Shown here: one piece after another, positions 36,149 through 44,103 of the stretch
How positions within the stretch are numbered: position 1 is the first letter of the stretch
Layout: each line of letters opens with the position of its first letter
Assembly (NCBI RefSeq): GCF_900102025.1
Contig: NZ_FNAU01000012.1
Coordinates: forward strand, 1-64,000
Source of the DNA: Actinobaculum suis
Lineage (GTDB): Bacteria; Actinomycetota; Actinomycetes; Actinomycetales; Actinomycetaceae
Direction: 5' to 3'
Length of the DNA: 64,000 nt
The notes under the pieces: generated by a model
What the model was told of the DNA's origin: nothing
Database searches by the model: none
Seen by the model: the letters and a program-made list of their open reading frames with translations, nothing else
Position numbers and translations under genes: made by a program

Positions 36149-36646
36149 GTGGCAGTTAGCGCAGGTCTCCAGAAACTGGTCGATAAGTTCCTTAAAGGCC
36201 AGTCTTTTCGTGAGTGGTTCATCGAGTTTTTGCAGTTTTGCACGGTTGGGCTCGCTTCCTACGTGGTAGATGTAGGGCTCTTCAACCTGCTCGCGCACGC
36301 CGGTATCGTGCAGCTTCCCGGTGATCCGTCCATGACGGCGAAAACTATTTCCGTCAGCGTTTCCGTAATTTTTTCTTGGGTGGCCAACCGTTTGTGGACT
36401 TTCCGGAAGGTGCGCACTAACAATAAACCACGCGAGTTCACCCAATTTGCGCTCGTGAATATTGGCGGGATGCTGATTGCCTTGGTTTGCCTGGCATTTT
36501 CGCGTTACGTGCTGGGCTTACGTTCTGCCCTGGCCGATAATATTTCCGCCAATATCGTTGGCCTGGTGCTTGGCACTGCCTTCCGGTACGTCATGTATAA
36601 AACCGTGGTCTTCGCGGCGCCGGCCACGCCCGCCACAGATAAATAA
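36149..36646 (+). CDS. gtrA: GtrA-family membrane protein
   Basis: A 165-residue protein with four hydrophobic helices. QFCTVGLASYVVDVGLFNLL, SWVANRLWTFR and RYVMYKTVVF are the characteristic GtrA/GtcA blocks. GtrA proteins are thought to flip polyprenyl-phosphate-linked monosaccharides to the outside, completing the three-part system formed with a GtrB-like loader and a GT-C transferase, both present upstream. The start is GTG at 36149, possibly leaderless. The last codons plus TAA (GCCACAGATAAATAACGCC) are duplicated directly downstream with a 27-base period. Confidence 0.9.
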   Translation: MAVSAGLQKLVDKFLKGQSFREWFIEFLQFCTVGLASYVVDVGLFNLLAHAGIVQLPGDPSMTAKTISVSVSVIFSWVANRLWTFRKVRTNNKPREFTQFALVNIGGMLIALVCLAFSRYVLGLRSALADNISANIVGLVLGTAFRYVMYKTVVFAAPATPATDK

Positions 36647-36688
36647 CGCCCCGCACCTGCCACAGATCAGTACCGCCCCTCAGTACCG
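36632..36688 (+). repeat. 27-bp duplication spanning the gtrA stop
   Basis: GCCACAGATAAATAACGCCC at 36632 recurs in diverged form as GCCACAGATCAGTACCGCCC at 36659. The first copy contains the TAA stop. Confidence 0.8.
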
Positions 36689-36749
36689 ACCGGCCACACC
36701 GTCCAGGGGTTCCGCACCACCCGCCACGCTGTCCAGGCTGTCCAGGCGT

Positions 36750-37814
36750 TCAGTAGCGTCGCCGCCGCGCGCCCACAGAAATTACGCCTCCGCTGGGCAT
36801 TACTCGCCGCGGATCTAGTTCTTCGGGCAGGGCACGGAGCGAGAGCGTGAAAATCGGGGGCTGTTTTTGTGTTAGTTCCAGCCGCCCGCCAAAGCTTTCG
36901 GCCATATCGCGAGCCAGCGGTAGGCCTATCCCGGTAGAGCCGCCGGTAGAAAAACCTTTCGTGAAAACCGCTTCGGCAATTTCTGGGGCCACCCCTTCCC
37001 CTTCGTCAGCCACGCTGATTACGGCACCTTGGCCCACATTTTTCGAACTCACCGTGGTGGTTCCCGCTCCGTATTTGAGGGAGTTTTCTACCAGGGTGGC
37101 AATAATTTGGGAAAGCCCGGAGGGGCTGGCTAAAACCGGGCCGTGGCTGGCCGCCACGAATTCCACTTTCCGGCCCGCGGCTGCAAAAGCCTGTTCCCAT
37201 TCCGCTTTTTGTTGCGCGAAAACCGGTTCTAGCGCCACCGCTTCCGTGCCCGCGCTTTCCTGCCGGGAACGGGCCAGCAAATCGTCAATAACCTGCGTGA
37301 GCCGTTCTATTTGTTCCAGGCATTGGGTAGCTTCCTGGCTTACCGCGGCGTCGTCGGAAAGATACTGAATTTCTTCTAACCGCATGGAAAGCGAAGCGAG
37401 GGGCGTGCGCAACTGGTGCGAAGCGTCTGCCGAAAACTGGCGTTCGGCGGAAAGACGCCCCGCGAAACGGTCGGCGGCACGCTGAATTTCCTGGTACACA
37501 AGATCTATTTCTTCAATCCGGGAAGGTTTCATGCGCGGGCGGGTTTGCCCGGCACCGAGCTGTTCCGCGGCGGCTGCCAAATAGATCAGATGGGCGCTTA
37601 GTTTGCGCGATTCGCGGCGTGCCACGACGACGCCGAACAGCCCGCCCACCACCAGACTCACCAGAAAAATACCGATGGCCAGGCCGATCACGGCGGTGGG
37701 CCGGTCCCAACCGGTACGCGAATAGTGGTCAAGAAGCAGCAGGAGCGGTATACCTGTACACGCTCCCGCTACGCCCGCTACCGTGACGCAGAGTAATACT
37801 GCGCGTAACCGCAT
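36750..37814 (-). CDS. Sensor histidine kinase
   Basis: A 354-residue kinase with two membrane helices (about 5-28 and 41-64) and a loop of only about a dozen residues between them, so it has no external sensor domain and probably senses within or near the membrane. A HAMP-like region (about 65-118) leads to the H-box DASHQLRTPLASL with His133, then the N-box TLVENSLKYG, G1 DEGEGV and G2 GGSTGIGLPLARD. It is coupled to the response regulator upstream: its ATG shares one base with that gene's TAA. The C-terminal RVMPSGGVISVGARRRRY is an extra tail. Confidence 0.9.
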   Translation of the reverse strand: MRLRAVLLCVTVAGVAGACTGIPLLLLLDHYSRTGWDRPTAVIGLAIGIFLVSLVVGGLFGVVVARRESRKLSAHLIYLAAAAEQLGAGQTRPRMKPSRIEEIDLVYQEIQRAADRFAGRLSAERQFSADASHQLRTPLASLSMRLEEIQYLSDDAAVSQEATQCLEQIERLTQVIDDLLARSRQESAGTEAVALEPVFAQQKAEWEQAFAAAGRKVEFVAASHGPVLASPSGLSQIIATLVENSLKYGAGTTTVSSKNVGQGAVISVADEGEGVAPEIAEAVFTKGFSTGGSTGIGLPLARDMAESFGGRLELTQKQPPIFTLSLRALPEELDPRRVMPSGGVISVGARRRRY

Positions 37815-38494
37815 TAGCGGTCCTCAAACCGGAAACCCACTCCCCGCACGGTCGAAATATAGCGCGGGTGGTCCACGTCGTCTCCGAGTTTGCGCCGCAA
37901 CCAGGAAATATGCATATCGAGCTTCTTCGTGGATTCGGCGTTTTCCGGGCCCCAAACTTCTTGCAAGAGTTCCTCACGGGAAACCGCATTGCCCGCGTTA
38001 CGAATAAGTACCGAAAGCAGGTGGAATTCTTTGCTGGTGAGCGGAAGTTCTTTCCCGTTTTGGGTAACCCGGTAAGCGGCCGTATCAATCACAATGTCTT
38101 GAGCAGCTAATTCGTGCGGCGCCGTTTCGGGAGGATCAGTGCGGCGCAAGAGTGCCCGCACGCGAGCCAGAAGTTCGGCGAGCCGGAAGGGTTTGGTCAC
38201 GTAATCATCGGCTCCGGCATCCAAGCCCACCACCATATCGACTTCTTCGCTACGGGCCGTCAAAATCAAAATGGGGAAAGTGAAACCATTTTGGCGAGCA
38301 TACCGGGCCACTTCCAAGCCGTCCATATCCGGCAGGCCCAAATCGAGCACCATCAAATCCGTACTTTTCCCCATGGCTTCCACGGCTTCTTTGCCAGTTG
38401 CGGCCAGGCGAACGGTATATCCTTCGCGCGATAAAGCGCGAGAAAGCGGCTCCGAGATAGCCGCGTCATCTTCCACTAACAAGAGGTTCGTCAC
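37814..38494 (-). CDS. OmpR/PhoB-family response regulator
   Basis: A 226-residue regulator. The receiver domain (1-120) has the acidic pair E8-D9, phospho-acceptor D51 in LMVLDLGLPDMDG and the switch lysine in YVTKPF. The winged-helix DNA-binding domain (about 130-226) ends with TVRGVGFRFED. GTG at 38494 is chosen. It has no Shine-Dalgarno site, but TAGAAT lies 7 nt upstream and coincides with the cyclase stop codon. An 18-codon upstream extension would overlap the cyclase. Targets are unknown. Confidence 0.9.
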   Translation of the reverse strand: MTNLLLVEDDAAISEPLSRALSREGYTVRLAATGKEAVEAMGKSTDLMVLDLGLPDMDGLEVARYARQNGFTFPILILTARSEEVDMVVGLDAGADDYVTKPFRLAELLARVRALLRRTDPPETAPHELAAQDIVIDTAAYRVTQNGKELPLTSKEFHLLSVLIRNAGNAVSREELLQEVWGPENAESTKKLDMHISWLRRKLGDDVDHPRYISTVRGVGFRFEDR

Positions 38495-38501
38495 ATGGTC
38501 A

Positions 38502-38507
38502 ATTCTA
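38502..38507 (-). promoter_or_regulatory. Putative -10 box (TAGAAT) formed by the cyclase stop codon
   Basis: On the minus strand TAG (cyclase stop) plus AAT forms TAGAAT, 7 nt before the response regulator GTG. It may give a leaderless internal transcript of the two-component genes. Confidence 0.45.
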
Positions 38508-40007
38508 AGGCAGATGCGGCTGAAAATCAGTATCCGCAAAGTCTTCATCAGCCGCGGCCACGCGCCGCAACTCCACTACTGCCACTTCCCCCAAGCCTTG
38601 CAACTCCGGCGAACCCACACCGATAGCCATAAATTGCCCCTCGGCCACCATCTGCAAAATCTGGGCCACTTGCTTGGAAGTCAGGATCGTGCCCGGGCTG
38701 GCCACGTCCGCCAAACGAGAAGCCAGGTTCACCGGCGCGCCAAAAACATCACCGAAGCGGGCCAATACCGGCCCCCAGGTGAGCGAGGCACGCACGGCCG
38801 GCATTTCGGGTATCGCCCCCAAGGCGTCTACCACGTCACAAACCACGTTCGCACCGGTAACGACGTCGTCGGCAATAAACAGGAAGGCATCGCCGAGGGT
38901 TTTCACCACGCGCCCTCCGCCGCTGACGATAACGTCTCGGCAGGTGTAGTCGAAGGCCTCAATCAGGTCCATAAACTCGCCTGGGTTGAGCCTTTCGGTA
39001 CGGCTCGTAAAGGACACCAGGTCAATAAAGCCGACGGCGCGGTTCAGCTCCAGGGAATCCACATTGGCCGTTTCCAGTTGGGAAAGTTCGGCTTCGGAGC
39101 GGCGCAGCAAGCCCGCTAGCTGGCGGCGCCATGAATAAGTGAGGATTTCTTGGAGCAGGCGCTCGTAGTCCATGAAATGGTCGAGCACCCAACTGCGGGC
39201 CTCTACCGGCGTGAACCCGTATTCGCGGCCGGCCAGTTCCACCAAAGTTTCTTGCTGCCACTGCAACAGCCGGTCTGAAGTGTGGGAGCTGGCCCGCAAA
39301 AGTGCATTCACCGCCACCTGGTTGAGGGAACCTTCCTCGATAACCTCCGCGCAGCGAGCCAGTTCCATAATGTCCAAATTGGTGAAAACCCGCTCGTTTT
39401 CGTCAGCAATCGTGGGGAAACCCAGAGACAGCCACATGCGGCGCACGGCTTCCGCACCCATACCCGTGATTTCGCCAGCTTCCCGCAAAGTATAAGTAGG
39501 TTCGCCGCCTTCCAATTGACGCACGTGCCGGCGCACCCGTTCCGAACGCGGCCCGCCGTGTTTTTCATCGAGCACACCACCATCTTCAAAAGCTTCAACT
39601 TGGCTTTTAGCAATCCGTGCTGATTCATCAACATCGGTGGTGTGCAAACGGCCGGGCCGGGTAGCGCGGCGGCGCTCCTTTTCCGCAAAACGTGCAAAAT
39701 GTTCCGTTTTCCCCGCATTTTTGAGCGCCTCTGCACCGTTCGCGGGGCCCGGGCCCATCACTTCGTCAATCAAACGTTGCGGGGAAACCAATTTGGGGCT
39801 TGCCGGCGCCTGCGCACCCGTAGTAGTGCTTGCGGAGGGTGCCGTAGGCGCTGCTTGTGCGGCGGCAGCTGGCTGCGCGGTGTTAGCTGGCTGCGCGGTG
39901 TTAGCTGGCTGCGCGGTGGGCGCCGGATGCTCTGAAGGTGTATGCCCTGTATGCGTTGCTGCGGCTGGCGTGGCTATACCTTGCGGCAACGCGAATTGTT
40001 CCGGCAA
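38505..40007 (-). CDS. Class III adenylate cyclase with N-terminal regulatory domain (Rv1264-like)
   Basis: A 500-residue soluble cyclase making cAMP. Residues of about 1-70 are Ala/Pro/Thr-rich with an exact 18-base repeat (AQPANT). Residues of about 150-310 resemble the autoinhibitory domain of Rv1264-type cyclases, with a TLREAGEITGMGAEAVRRMW helix-turn-helix-like start. The catalytic domain (about 320-485) has metal-binding VGFIDLVSFTS, then RVVKTLGDAFLF (substrate lysine and second metal Asp) and FGAPVNLASRLAD (transition-state Asn and Arg). TTG at 40007 has GGGAGGAG just upstream. GTG at 40028 has none. In Rv1264 this domain layout senses pH, and the same here is inference. Confidence 0.85.
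   Translation of the reverse strand: MPEQFALPQGIATPAAATHTGHTPSEHPAPTAQPANTAQPANTAQPAAAAQAAPTAPSASTTTGAQAPASPKLVSPQRLIDEVMGPGPANGAEALKNAGKTEHFARFAEKERRRATRPGRLHTTDVDESARIAKSQVEAFEDGGVLDEKHGGPRSERVRRHVRQLEGGEPTYTLREAGEITGMGAEAVRRMWLSLGFPTIADENERVFTNLDIMELARCAEVIEEGSLNQVAVNALLRASSHTSDRLLQWQQETLVELAGREYGFTPVEARSWVLDHFMDYERLLQEILTYSWRRQLAGLLRRSEAELSQLETANVDSLELNRAVGFIDLVSFTSRTERLNPGEFMDLIEAFDYTCRDVIVSGGGRVVKTLGDAFLFIADDVVTGANVVCDVVDALGAIPEMPAVRASLTWGPVLARFGDVFGAPVNLASRLADVASPGTILTSKQVAQILQMVAEGQFMAIGVGSPELQGLGEVAVVELRRVAAADEDFADTDFQPHLP
39871..39920. repeat. 18-bp exact repeat inside the cyclase gene
   Basis: GGCTGCGCGGTGTTAGCT occurs at 39871, 39889 and partly at 39907, encoding the repeated AQPANT hexapeptide. 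Confidence 0.9.
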
Positions 40008-40120
40008 AGCACTCCTCCCTTCAAACACGTTGGTCTTCAGAATGTTTACTGCTGAGTTCTACTAGAAAAGCCTAGCACGCCGTGGTACTCATCACACACT
40101 ACTTTAGCGGTTCATATTTT

Positions 40121-40190
40121 TCCTGCAAGCCCTACCTGCAAGCCCACCCGCTAAGCCCTACCTGCAAGCCCCACAAGCCAAAGCGAAGCG
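40121..40190. repeat. Short repeats upstream of the DUF885 gene
   Basis: TGCAAGCC(C)TACC and related words recur several times in this divergent promoter gap. No gene is visible. Confidence 0.6.
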
Positions 40191-40209
40191 GAACGACTAT
40201 TGTAAAGGA

Positions 40210-41919
40210 GTGCAGACAGAACGTGAATTTACCGCAATTGATGCGCTTGCGGAACGCTATTATCAGCAAAAGCTGGATACTTCGCCAGAAACCGTAACGT
40301 ATACGGGCATTGCTGGCGCTCCGGAAACCCAGCTGGATGATGTTTCGCCAGACGGAATCGCTGCCCAGGTTGACCTGGCCCGCGCCACCTTGCGCGAGCT
40401 TGCTACTTTACCGGAAGCGGACGCTACCGACCGCGTGACGGCGGCGGGACTGCGCGAACGGCTGGGCTTGGAAATTGAATTGTTCGAAGCTGGCGAATCG
40501 GTGGGCGAGCTGAACAATTTGGCTTCTCCCGTGCAGGGTATTTCCGAAGTTTTCGATGTGATGGCCCGGGAAACGCGGGAGGATTGGAAAACTATCGCGC
40601 AGCGTTTGCAGGCCGTGCCCGGGGCGCTAGCTGGATATCAGACCTCGCTTAGCCTCCGCCTAGAAAAAGGCCCGGTTTTCCCCTTACGGCAGGTAACGCG
40701 CTGTATTGAACAGGCCGAACAGGCAGCGAGCCCCACGGGTTCCTTCGCGAAATTACGCGAGGCGGGCATGGCGGCCCAGCCGGATACCGCCCGTGCTTTG
40801 CAGGCCGGGGAGGAAGCGGCGCGGCGCGCTTACGGGGAGCTTGCCCAGTTCTTACGGGAACGGATCGCCCCGCACGCAGTTACGTACGACGCCGTCGGCC
40901 GCGACCGTTACGCCCTCCACTCTCGCGAATTCTTAGGCGCTACGGTGGATCTGGATGCCGCCTACGAATGGGGCTTGCACGAATTGCGCCGCATCGACCG
41001 GGCGCAACGCAAGATCGCCAAAGATTTGTATGGCGATGGGGTGAGCGTGCGAGAGGCTATGCACCGCCTCGACCAAGAAGAGCGCTACACCCTCAACTCG
41101 GTGGCAGAACTGCAGGCGTGGATGCAAAAAACCGCGGACGAAGCAATGGAAGCGGTACAAAAGTATTTCGATATCCCCGAACCGATGCGGACGATTGAGT
41201 GCATGATCGCCCCTTCGGATTCCGGCGCAATCTATTACACGGGACCTTCCGATGATTTCTCCCGGCCTGGCCGCATGTGGTGGTCAGTGCCTACCGGGGT
41301 TACCAAGTTCTCCACGTGGCAGGAGAAGACGACGGTGTTCCACGAAGGCGTGCCCGGCCACCATTTGCAATTGGGCTTGGCGGTCTATTTGAAGGGCATG
41401 CTCAATACGTGGCGGCGGCAAGCCTACTGGGTTTCTGGGCATGGCGAAGGTTGGGCTTTGTATGCCGAACAGCTCATGGCCGAACTTGGGTTCCAATCTG
41501 ATCTGGGCGACCGCATGGGCGTTTTGGATTCGGAACGGCTGCGGGCGGCCCGGATTATCGTTGATATGGGCGTGCATCTGGGTAAAGACAGCGGGGATTG
41601 GGCCAAGTTCGCGGTCCAACCGGCCGGTTCTGCCTACGAGCCCGCCCGTACCGGCAAGCCCTGGGATCATGCCAGTGCTTGGGAATTCTTGCGCGAAAAC
41701 GTGGCGATGGAAGAATCCTTCCTTGCTTACGAGTTGGATCGTTACCTGGGTTGGCCCGGCCAAGCTTCCAGCTACAAGATCGGCCAGCGGATTTGGAATG
41801 AGCTGCGCGATCATGCCCGCGAAGAAAAAGGAAGCGCCTTCAATCTTAAGGATTGGCATATGCAAGCACTGTCTTTGGGCGGTGTGGGCCTCGACGTTTT
41901 GCGGCAGGAGCTCGCATGA
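40210..41919 (+). CDS. DUF885 family putative metallopeptidase
   Basis: A 569-residue soluble protein typical of DUF885 in length. The zinc-site motif HEGVPGHH lies at residues 378-385, followed downstream by GWALYAEQLMAELGF with a conserved glutamate, and near the C-terminus by YKIGQRIWNELRDHA. The family resembles HExxH-type peptidases, with the motif altered to HEGxPGHH. The substrate is unknown. The start is uncertain: GTG at 40210 overlaps the only binding site (AAAGGAG), so the true start may be a few codons further on. It overlaps the Maf-NUDIX gene by 4 bases, suggesting joint expression. Confidence 0.85.
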   Translation: MQTEREFTAIDALAERYYQQKLDTSPETVTYTGIAGAPETQLDDVSPDGIAAQVDLARATLRELATLPEADATDRVTAAGLRERLGLEIELFEAGESVGELNNLASPVQGISEVFDVMARETREDWKTIAQRLQAVPGALAGYQTSLSLRLEKGPVFPLRQVTRCIEQAEQAASPTGSFAKLREAGMAAQPDTARALQAGEEAARRAYGELAQFLRERIAPHAVTYDAVGRDRYALHSREFLGATVDLDAAYEWGLHELRRIDRAQRKIAKDLYGDGVSVREAMHRLDQEERYTLNSVAELQAWMQKTADEAMEAVQKYFDIPEPMRTIECMIAPSDSGAIYYTGPSDDFSRPGRMWWSVPTGVTKFSTWQEKTTVFHEGVPGHHLQLGLAVYLKGMLNTWRRQAYWVSGHGEGWALYAEQLMAELGFQSDLGDRMGVLDSERLRAARIIVDMGVHLGKDSGDWAKFAVQPAGSAYEPARTGKPWDHASAWEFLRENVAMEESFLAYELDRYLGWPGQASSYKIGQRIWNELRDHAREEKGSAFNLKDWHMQALSLGGVGLDVLRQELA

Positions 41920-43196
41920 GCGAGGAAGAAAAAGCACCCGAAACTACTCCCCCGCGCCCACCTAAAGACCGGGCAAATGTTTTCCCCGGGGTGGGCCCGG
42001 CCGGGCCCGGCCCTGCGGACGGCCCGGTATTGCCGCGTTTGCAGTTGCTTTTAGCCAGCCAGTCCCCGGCCCGCCTCGCTACTTTGCAGGCCGCGGGCGT
42101 GGAACCGCTGGTACAGGTATCACATGTGGATGAGGAGGCCTTGCTGGCGCGTTTGGAACGCGGCGGGGCCTCCCCGGCCCAAAAAGTACTCGCCCTAGCT
42201 TCCGCTAAAGCGCGTGCTGTAGCTGGCGCTTTGCCGGCAGCGGCGCAGCCGGCCGCCGATTTTGTGCTGGGTTGCGATTCTATGTTTGAATTTGCGGGCG
42301 AAGTGCACGGCAAACCCCATTCTCCTGCGGTGGCGCGAGAACGGTTGCGGCAAATGCGTGGCAAGTCTGGGGTTTTACATACCGGGCACTGTTTGGTGCA
42401 TGCCGGAACTTTGCGTTCTTTGGGTGCTGTTTCCCATGCCCGTGTGCATTTTGCTCCGCTCTCCGATTCGGAAATCGACGCTTATATTGCCACCGGGGAA
42501 CCGCTCGAAGTGGCCGGCTCTTTTACTACCGATGGCCGGGGCGGGCCTTATATTGAAAAGATCGACGGCGATTATCACGGCGTCGTCGGTCTCTCTTTGC
42601 CGCTACTGCGCCGCATGGCCGCTGAATATGGGCTCTCTTTCACCCAGTTTTGGGCGGCGCCGGCAACCCCGGCACGCGGGGTTCTTCCCGCGTGGACGGC
42701 GCAACTTTTGGCTTCCACGCGGAAGGGCCGCTACAGCCACGGCGCGGACGGGTTTATGCTCAGCCAGGACGGCACGCGGCATTGGGGTATGAAAGGCGCG
42801 GCTGGAGTGGCGGCGTTCCGGCGCACCGCGGCCGGCCGGTTAGAACTTTTAATGCAGCACCGTTCGCAGTGGTCGCACGGCGGCGGAACCTGGGCGGTAG
42901 CTGGCGGTGCCATTGAATGGGATGAGACGCCGCGCGAGGGCGCTCTGCGCGAGTTCGGGGAAGAAACTGGGATCCCAGCTAGTGCGCTCTCTATTTGCGC
43001 CAAGCACGTGGCAGATCGCGGTGATTGGCAATACACCACTTTCGTGGCACGTATAGACGGTGAGGTGAGCCCGGTACCCGACGCTGAATCCATTGCTTTG
43101 CAGTGGGTGGATATCGACGCCGTCGAATCGCTGCCCCTGCTACCGTCCTTTGCGGCCTCCTGGCACCAGGTACGCGCCCTCGCGGCCAAAATCTAG
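41916..43196 (+). CDS. Maf nucleotide pyrophosphatase - NUDIX hydrolase fusion
   Basis: A 426-residue two-domain protein. Residues of about 45-255 are Maf: LLASQSPARLATLQ, DFVLGCDSMFEF and GRGGPYIEKIDGDYHGVVG. Maf enzymes hydrolyse non-canonical NTPs. Residues of about 285-420 are NUDIX, with a complete box at about 330-352 (G-x5-E-x7-RE-F-G-EE-T-G-I) and the preceding HGGGTWAVAGG. Together they suggest a double nucleotide-sanitising enzyme. ATG at 41916 overlaps the DUF885 stop (ATGA), with AGGAG 5 nt upstream. The first 40 residues are Pro/Gly-rich. A hairpin follows at 43230-43260. Confidence 0.9.
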   Translation: MSEEEKAPETTPPRPPKDRANVFPGVGPAGPGPADGPVLPRLQLLLASQSPARLATLQAAGVEPLVQVSHVDEEALLARLERGGASPAQKVLALASAKARAVAGALPAAAQPAADFVLGCDSMFEFAGEVHGKPHSPAVARERLRQMRGKSGVLHTGHCLVHAGTLRSLGAVSHARVHFAPLSDSEIDAYIATGEPLEVAGSFTTDGRGGPYIEKIDGDYHGVVGLSLPLLRRMAAEYGLSFTQFWAAPATPARGVLPAWTAQLLASTRKGRYSHGADGFMLSQDGTRHWGMKGAAGVAAFRRTAAGRLELLMQHRSQWSHGGGTWAVAGGAIEWDETPREGALREFGEETGIPASALSICAKHVADRGDWQYTTFVARIDGEVSPVPDAESIALQWVDIDAVESLPLLPSFAASWHQVRALAAKI

Positions 43197-43229
43197 CCCG
43201 GCTAGTGGTGTGTGAACCCCGTAGGAACC

Positions 43230-43260
43230 CCGTAGCCGCCGGTTGATTGGGCGGCTACGG
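43230..43260 (+). terminator. Hairpin after the Maf-NUDIX gene
   Basis: A perfect 11-bp stem (CCGTAGCCGCC at 43230-43240, complement at 43250-43260) with a 9-base loop and no T tract. It is a possible Rho-independent end of low efficiency or a 3' stabiliser. Confidence 0.55.
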
Positions 43261-43330
43261 CCGGCTACGGCGCAGTGCACGCCTACCGGGCAATGCACGC
43301 ATACCTGGCAATGCACGCCTACCGGGCGGG
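43261..43330. repeat. Short tandem repeats between the Maf-NUDIX and ferredoxin genes
   Basis: GCAATGCACGCCTACCGG and variants recur with a period of 17-18 bases. Confidence 0.7.
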
Positions 43331-43356
43331 CGCAAAAGAAAGCCGGCGACATGGGT

Positions 43357-43435
43357 GCTCTAGCCCGCCGGCATTGTGGACGCTATAGCCCGCCGGCGTC
43401 GCGTGAGCGTTATAGCTCGCCGGCGTCGTGGGCGC
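43357..43435. repeat. 25-27 bp tandem repeat containing the ferredoxin stop
   Basis: Units GCTCTAGCCCGCCGGCATTG, GCTATAGCCCGCCGGCGTCG and GTTATAGCTCGCCGGCGTCG start at 43357, 43382 and 43409. The last contains the final codons and the stop (complement at 43410-43412) of the minus-strand ferredoxin gene. Confidence 0.85.
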
Positions 43436-43766
43436 GGACCATTTCCGCGTTCGCGTCTGCCGGCAGGTTGGCAATATAGGGCGGGTCGAAATCTTGCGGC
43501 CCGACTTCTTGAGCCCCACCCGGGCTGCCCAAATCAGTGAAGAATTCGGCGCTGAGCTCTGCAAATACATTCCACTCTGCGGGGAGGTCATCTTCGTAAT
43601 AGATTGCCTCCGTGGGGCACACAGGTTCGCACGCCCCGCAATCCACGCATTCTTCCGGATTAATATAGAGCATTCGGTTACCTTCGTAGATGCAATCCAC
43701 CGGGCACTCATCGACGCATGCTTTGTCTTTGACGTCGAGGCACGGCATCGCAATTACATAAGCCAC
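43410..43766 (-). CDS. fdxA: 7Fe ferredoxin, FdxA type
   Basis: A 118-residue electron carrier with one 3Fe-4S and one 4Fe-4S cluster. Cysteines 9, 17, 21, 25, 40, 43, 46 and 50 are in the spacing of actinobacterial FdxA (ACVDECPVDCIYEG, ECVDCGACEPVCP). The length is slightly above the usual 105-110 because of the AHDAGEL tail. GTG at 43766 is preceded by AAGGGA at about 9 nt. It stands alone. The C-terminal codons plus stop are duplicated twice downstream, each later copy carrying its own stop-like TAG. Confidence 0.95.
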   Translation of the reverse strand: MAYVIAMPCLDVKDKACVDECPVDCIYEGNRMLYINPEECVDCGACEPVCPTEAIYYEDDLPAEWNVFAELSAEFFTDLGSPGGAQEVGPQDFDPPYIANLPADANAEMVRAHDAGEL

Positions 43767-44103
43767 CGGTCCACTTCCCTTCTCGCTACTTTTTCACTCA
43801 CTACTAAGGCTAGTTCTTCTACTACGGCTAGCTCACCGCGCGGATACTTGTGTTTCTCGGCAGTGCCGTCTGCAAGCAACTTGGCCGTGCCGTCTGCAAG
43901 CAACGCGGCTGCCTACGTTTTCTGCGAGCAGCATTGCTGCTCGTGTTTCCTGCAAGCAGCATTGCTGCTCGCGTTTCTTGCAAACACCGCAGCTGTCCCA
44001 GTATTCCTGCGCTTGGTACCAAACGCGAAGTAGGTTTCCGTGCAAGTCACACGGCTGTCCGCGTTAGCCTAGCTGATTTCGCGGGCTCGGCACACCCCTC
44101 ACC
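43767..44103. other. 337-base gap with palindromic doublet
   Basis: No gene is seen. GTGCCGTCTGCAAGCAAC is repeated near 43860-43905. Then a self-complementary word AGCAGCATTGCTGCT occurs twice (about 43926-43942 and 43957-43973), separated by CGTGTTTCCTGCA. Confidence 0.6.
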
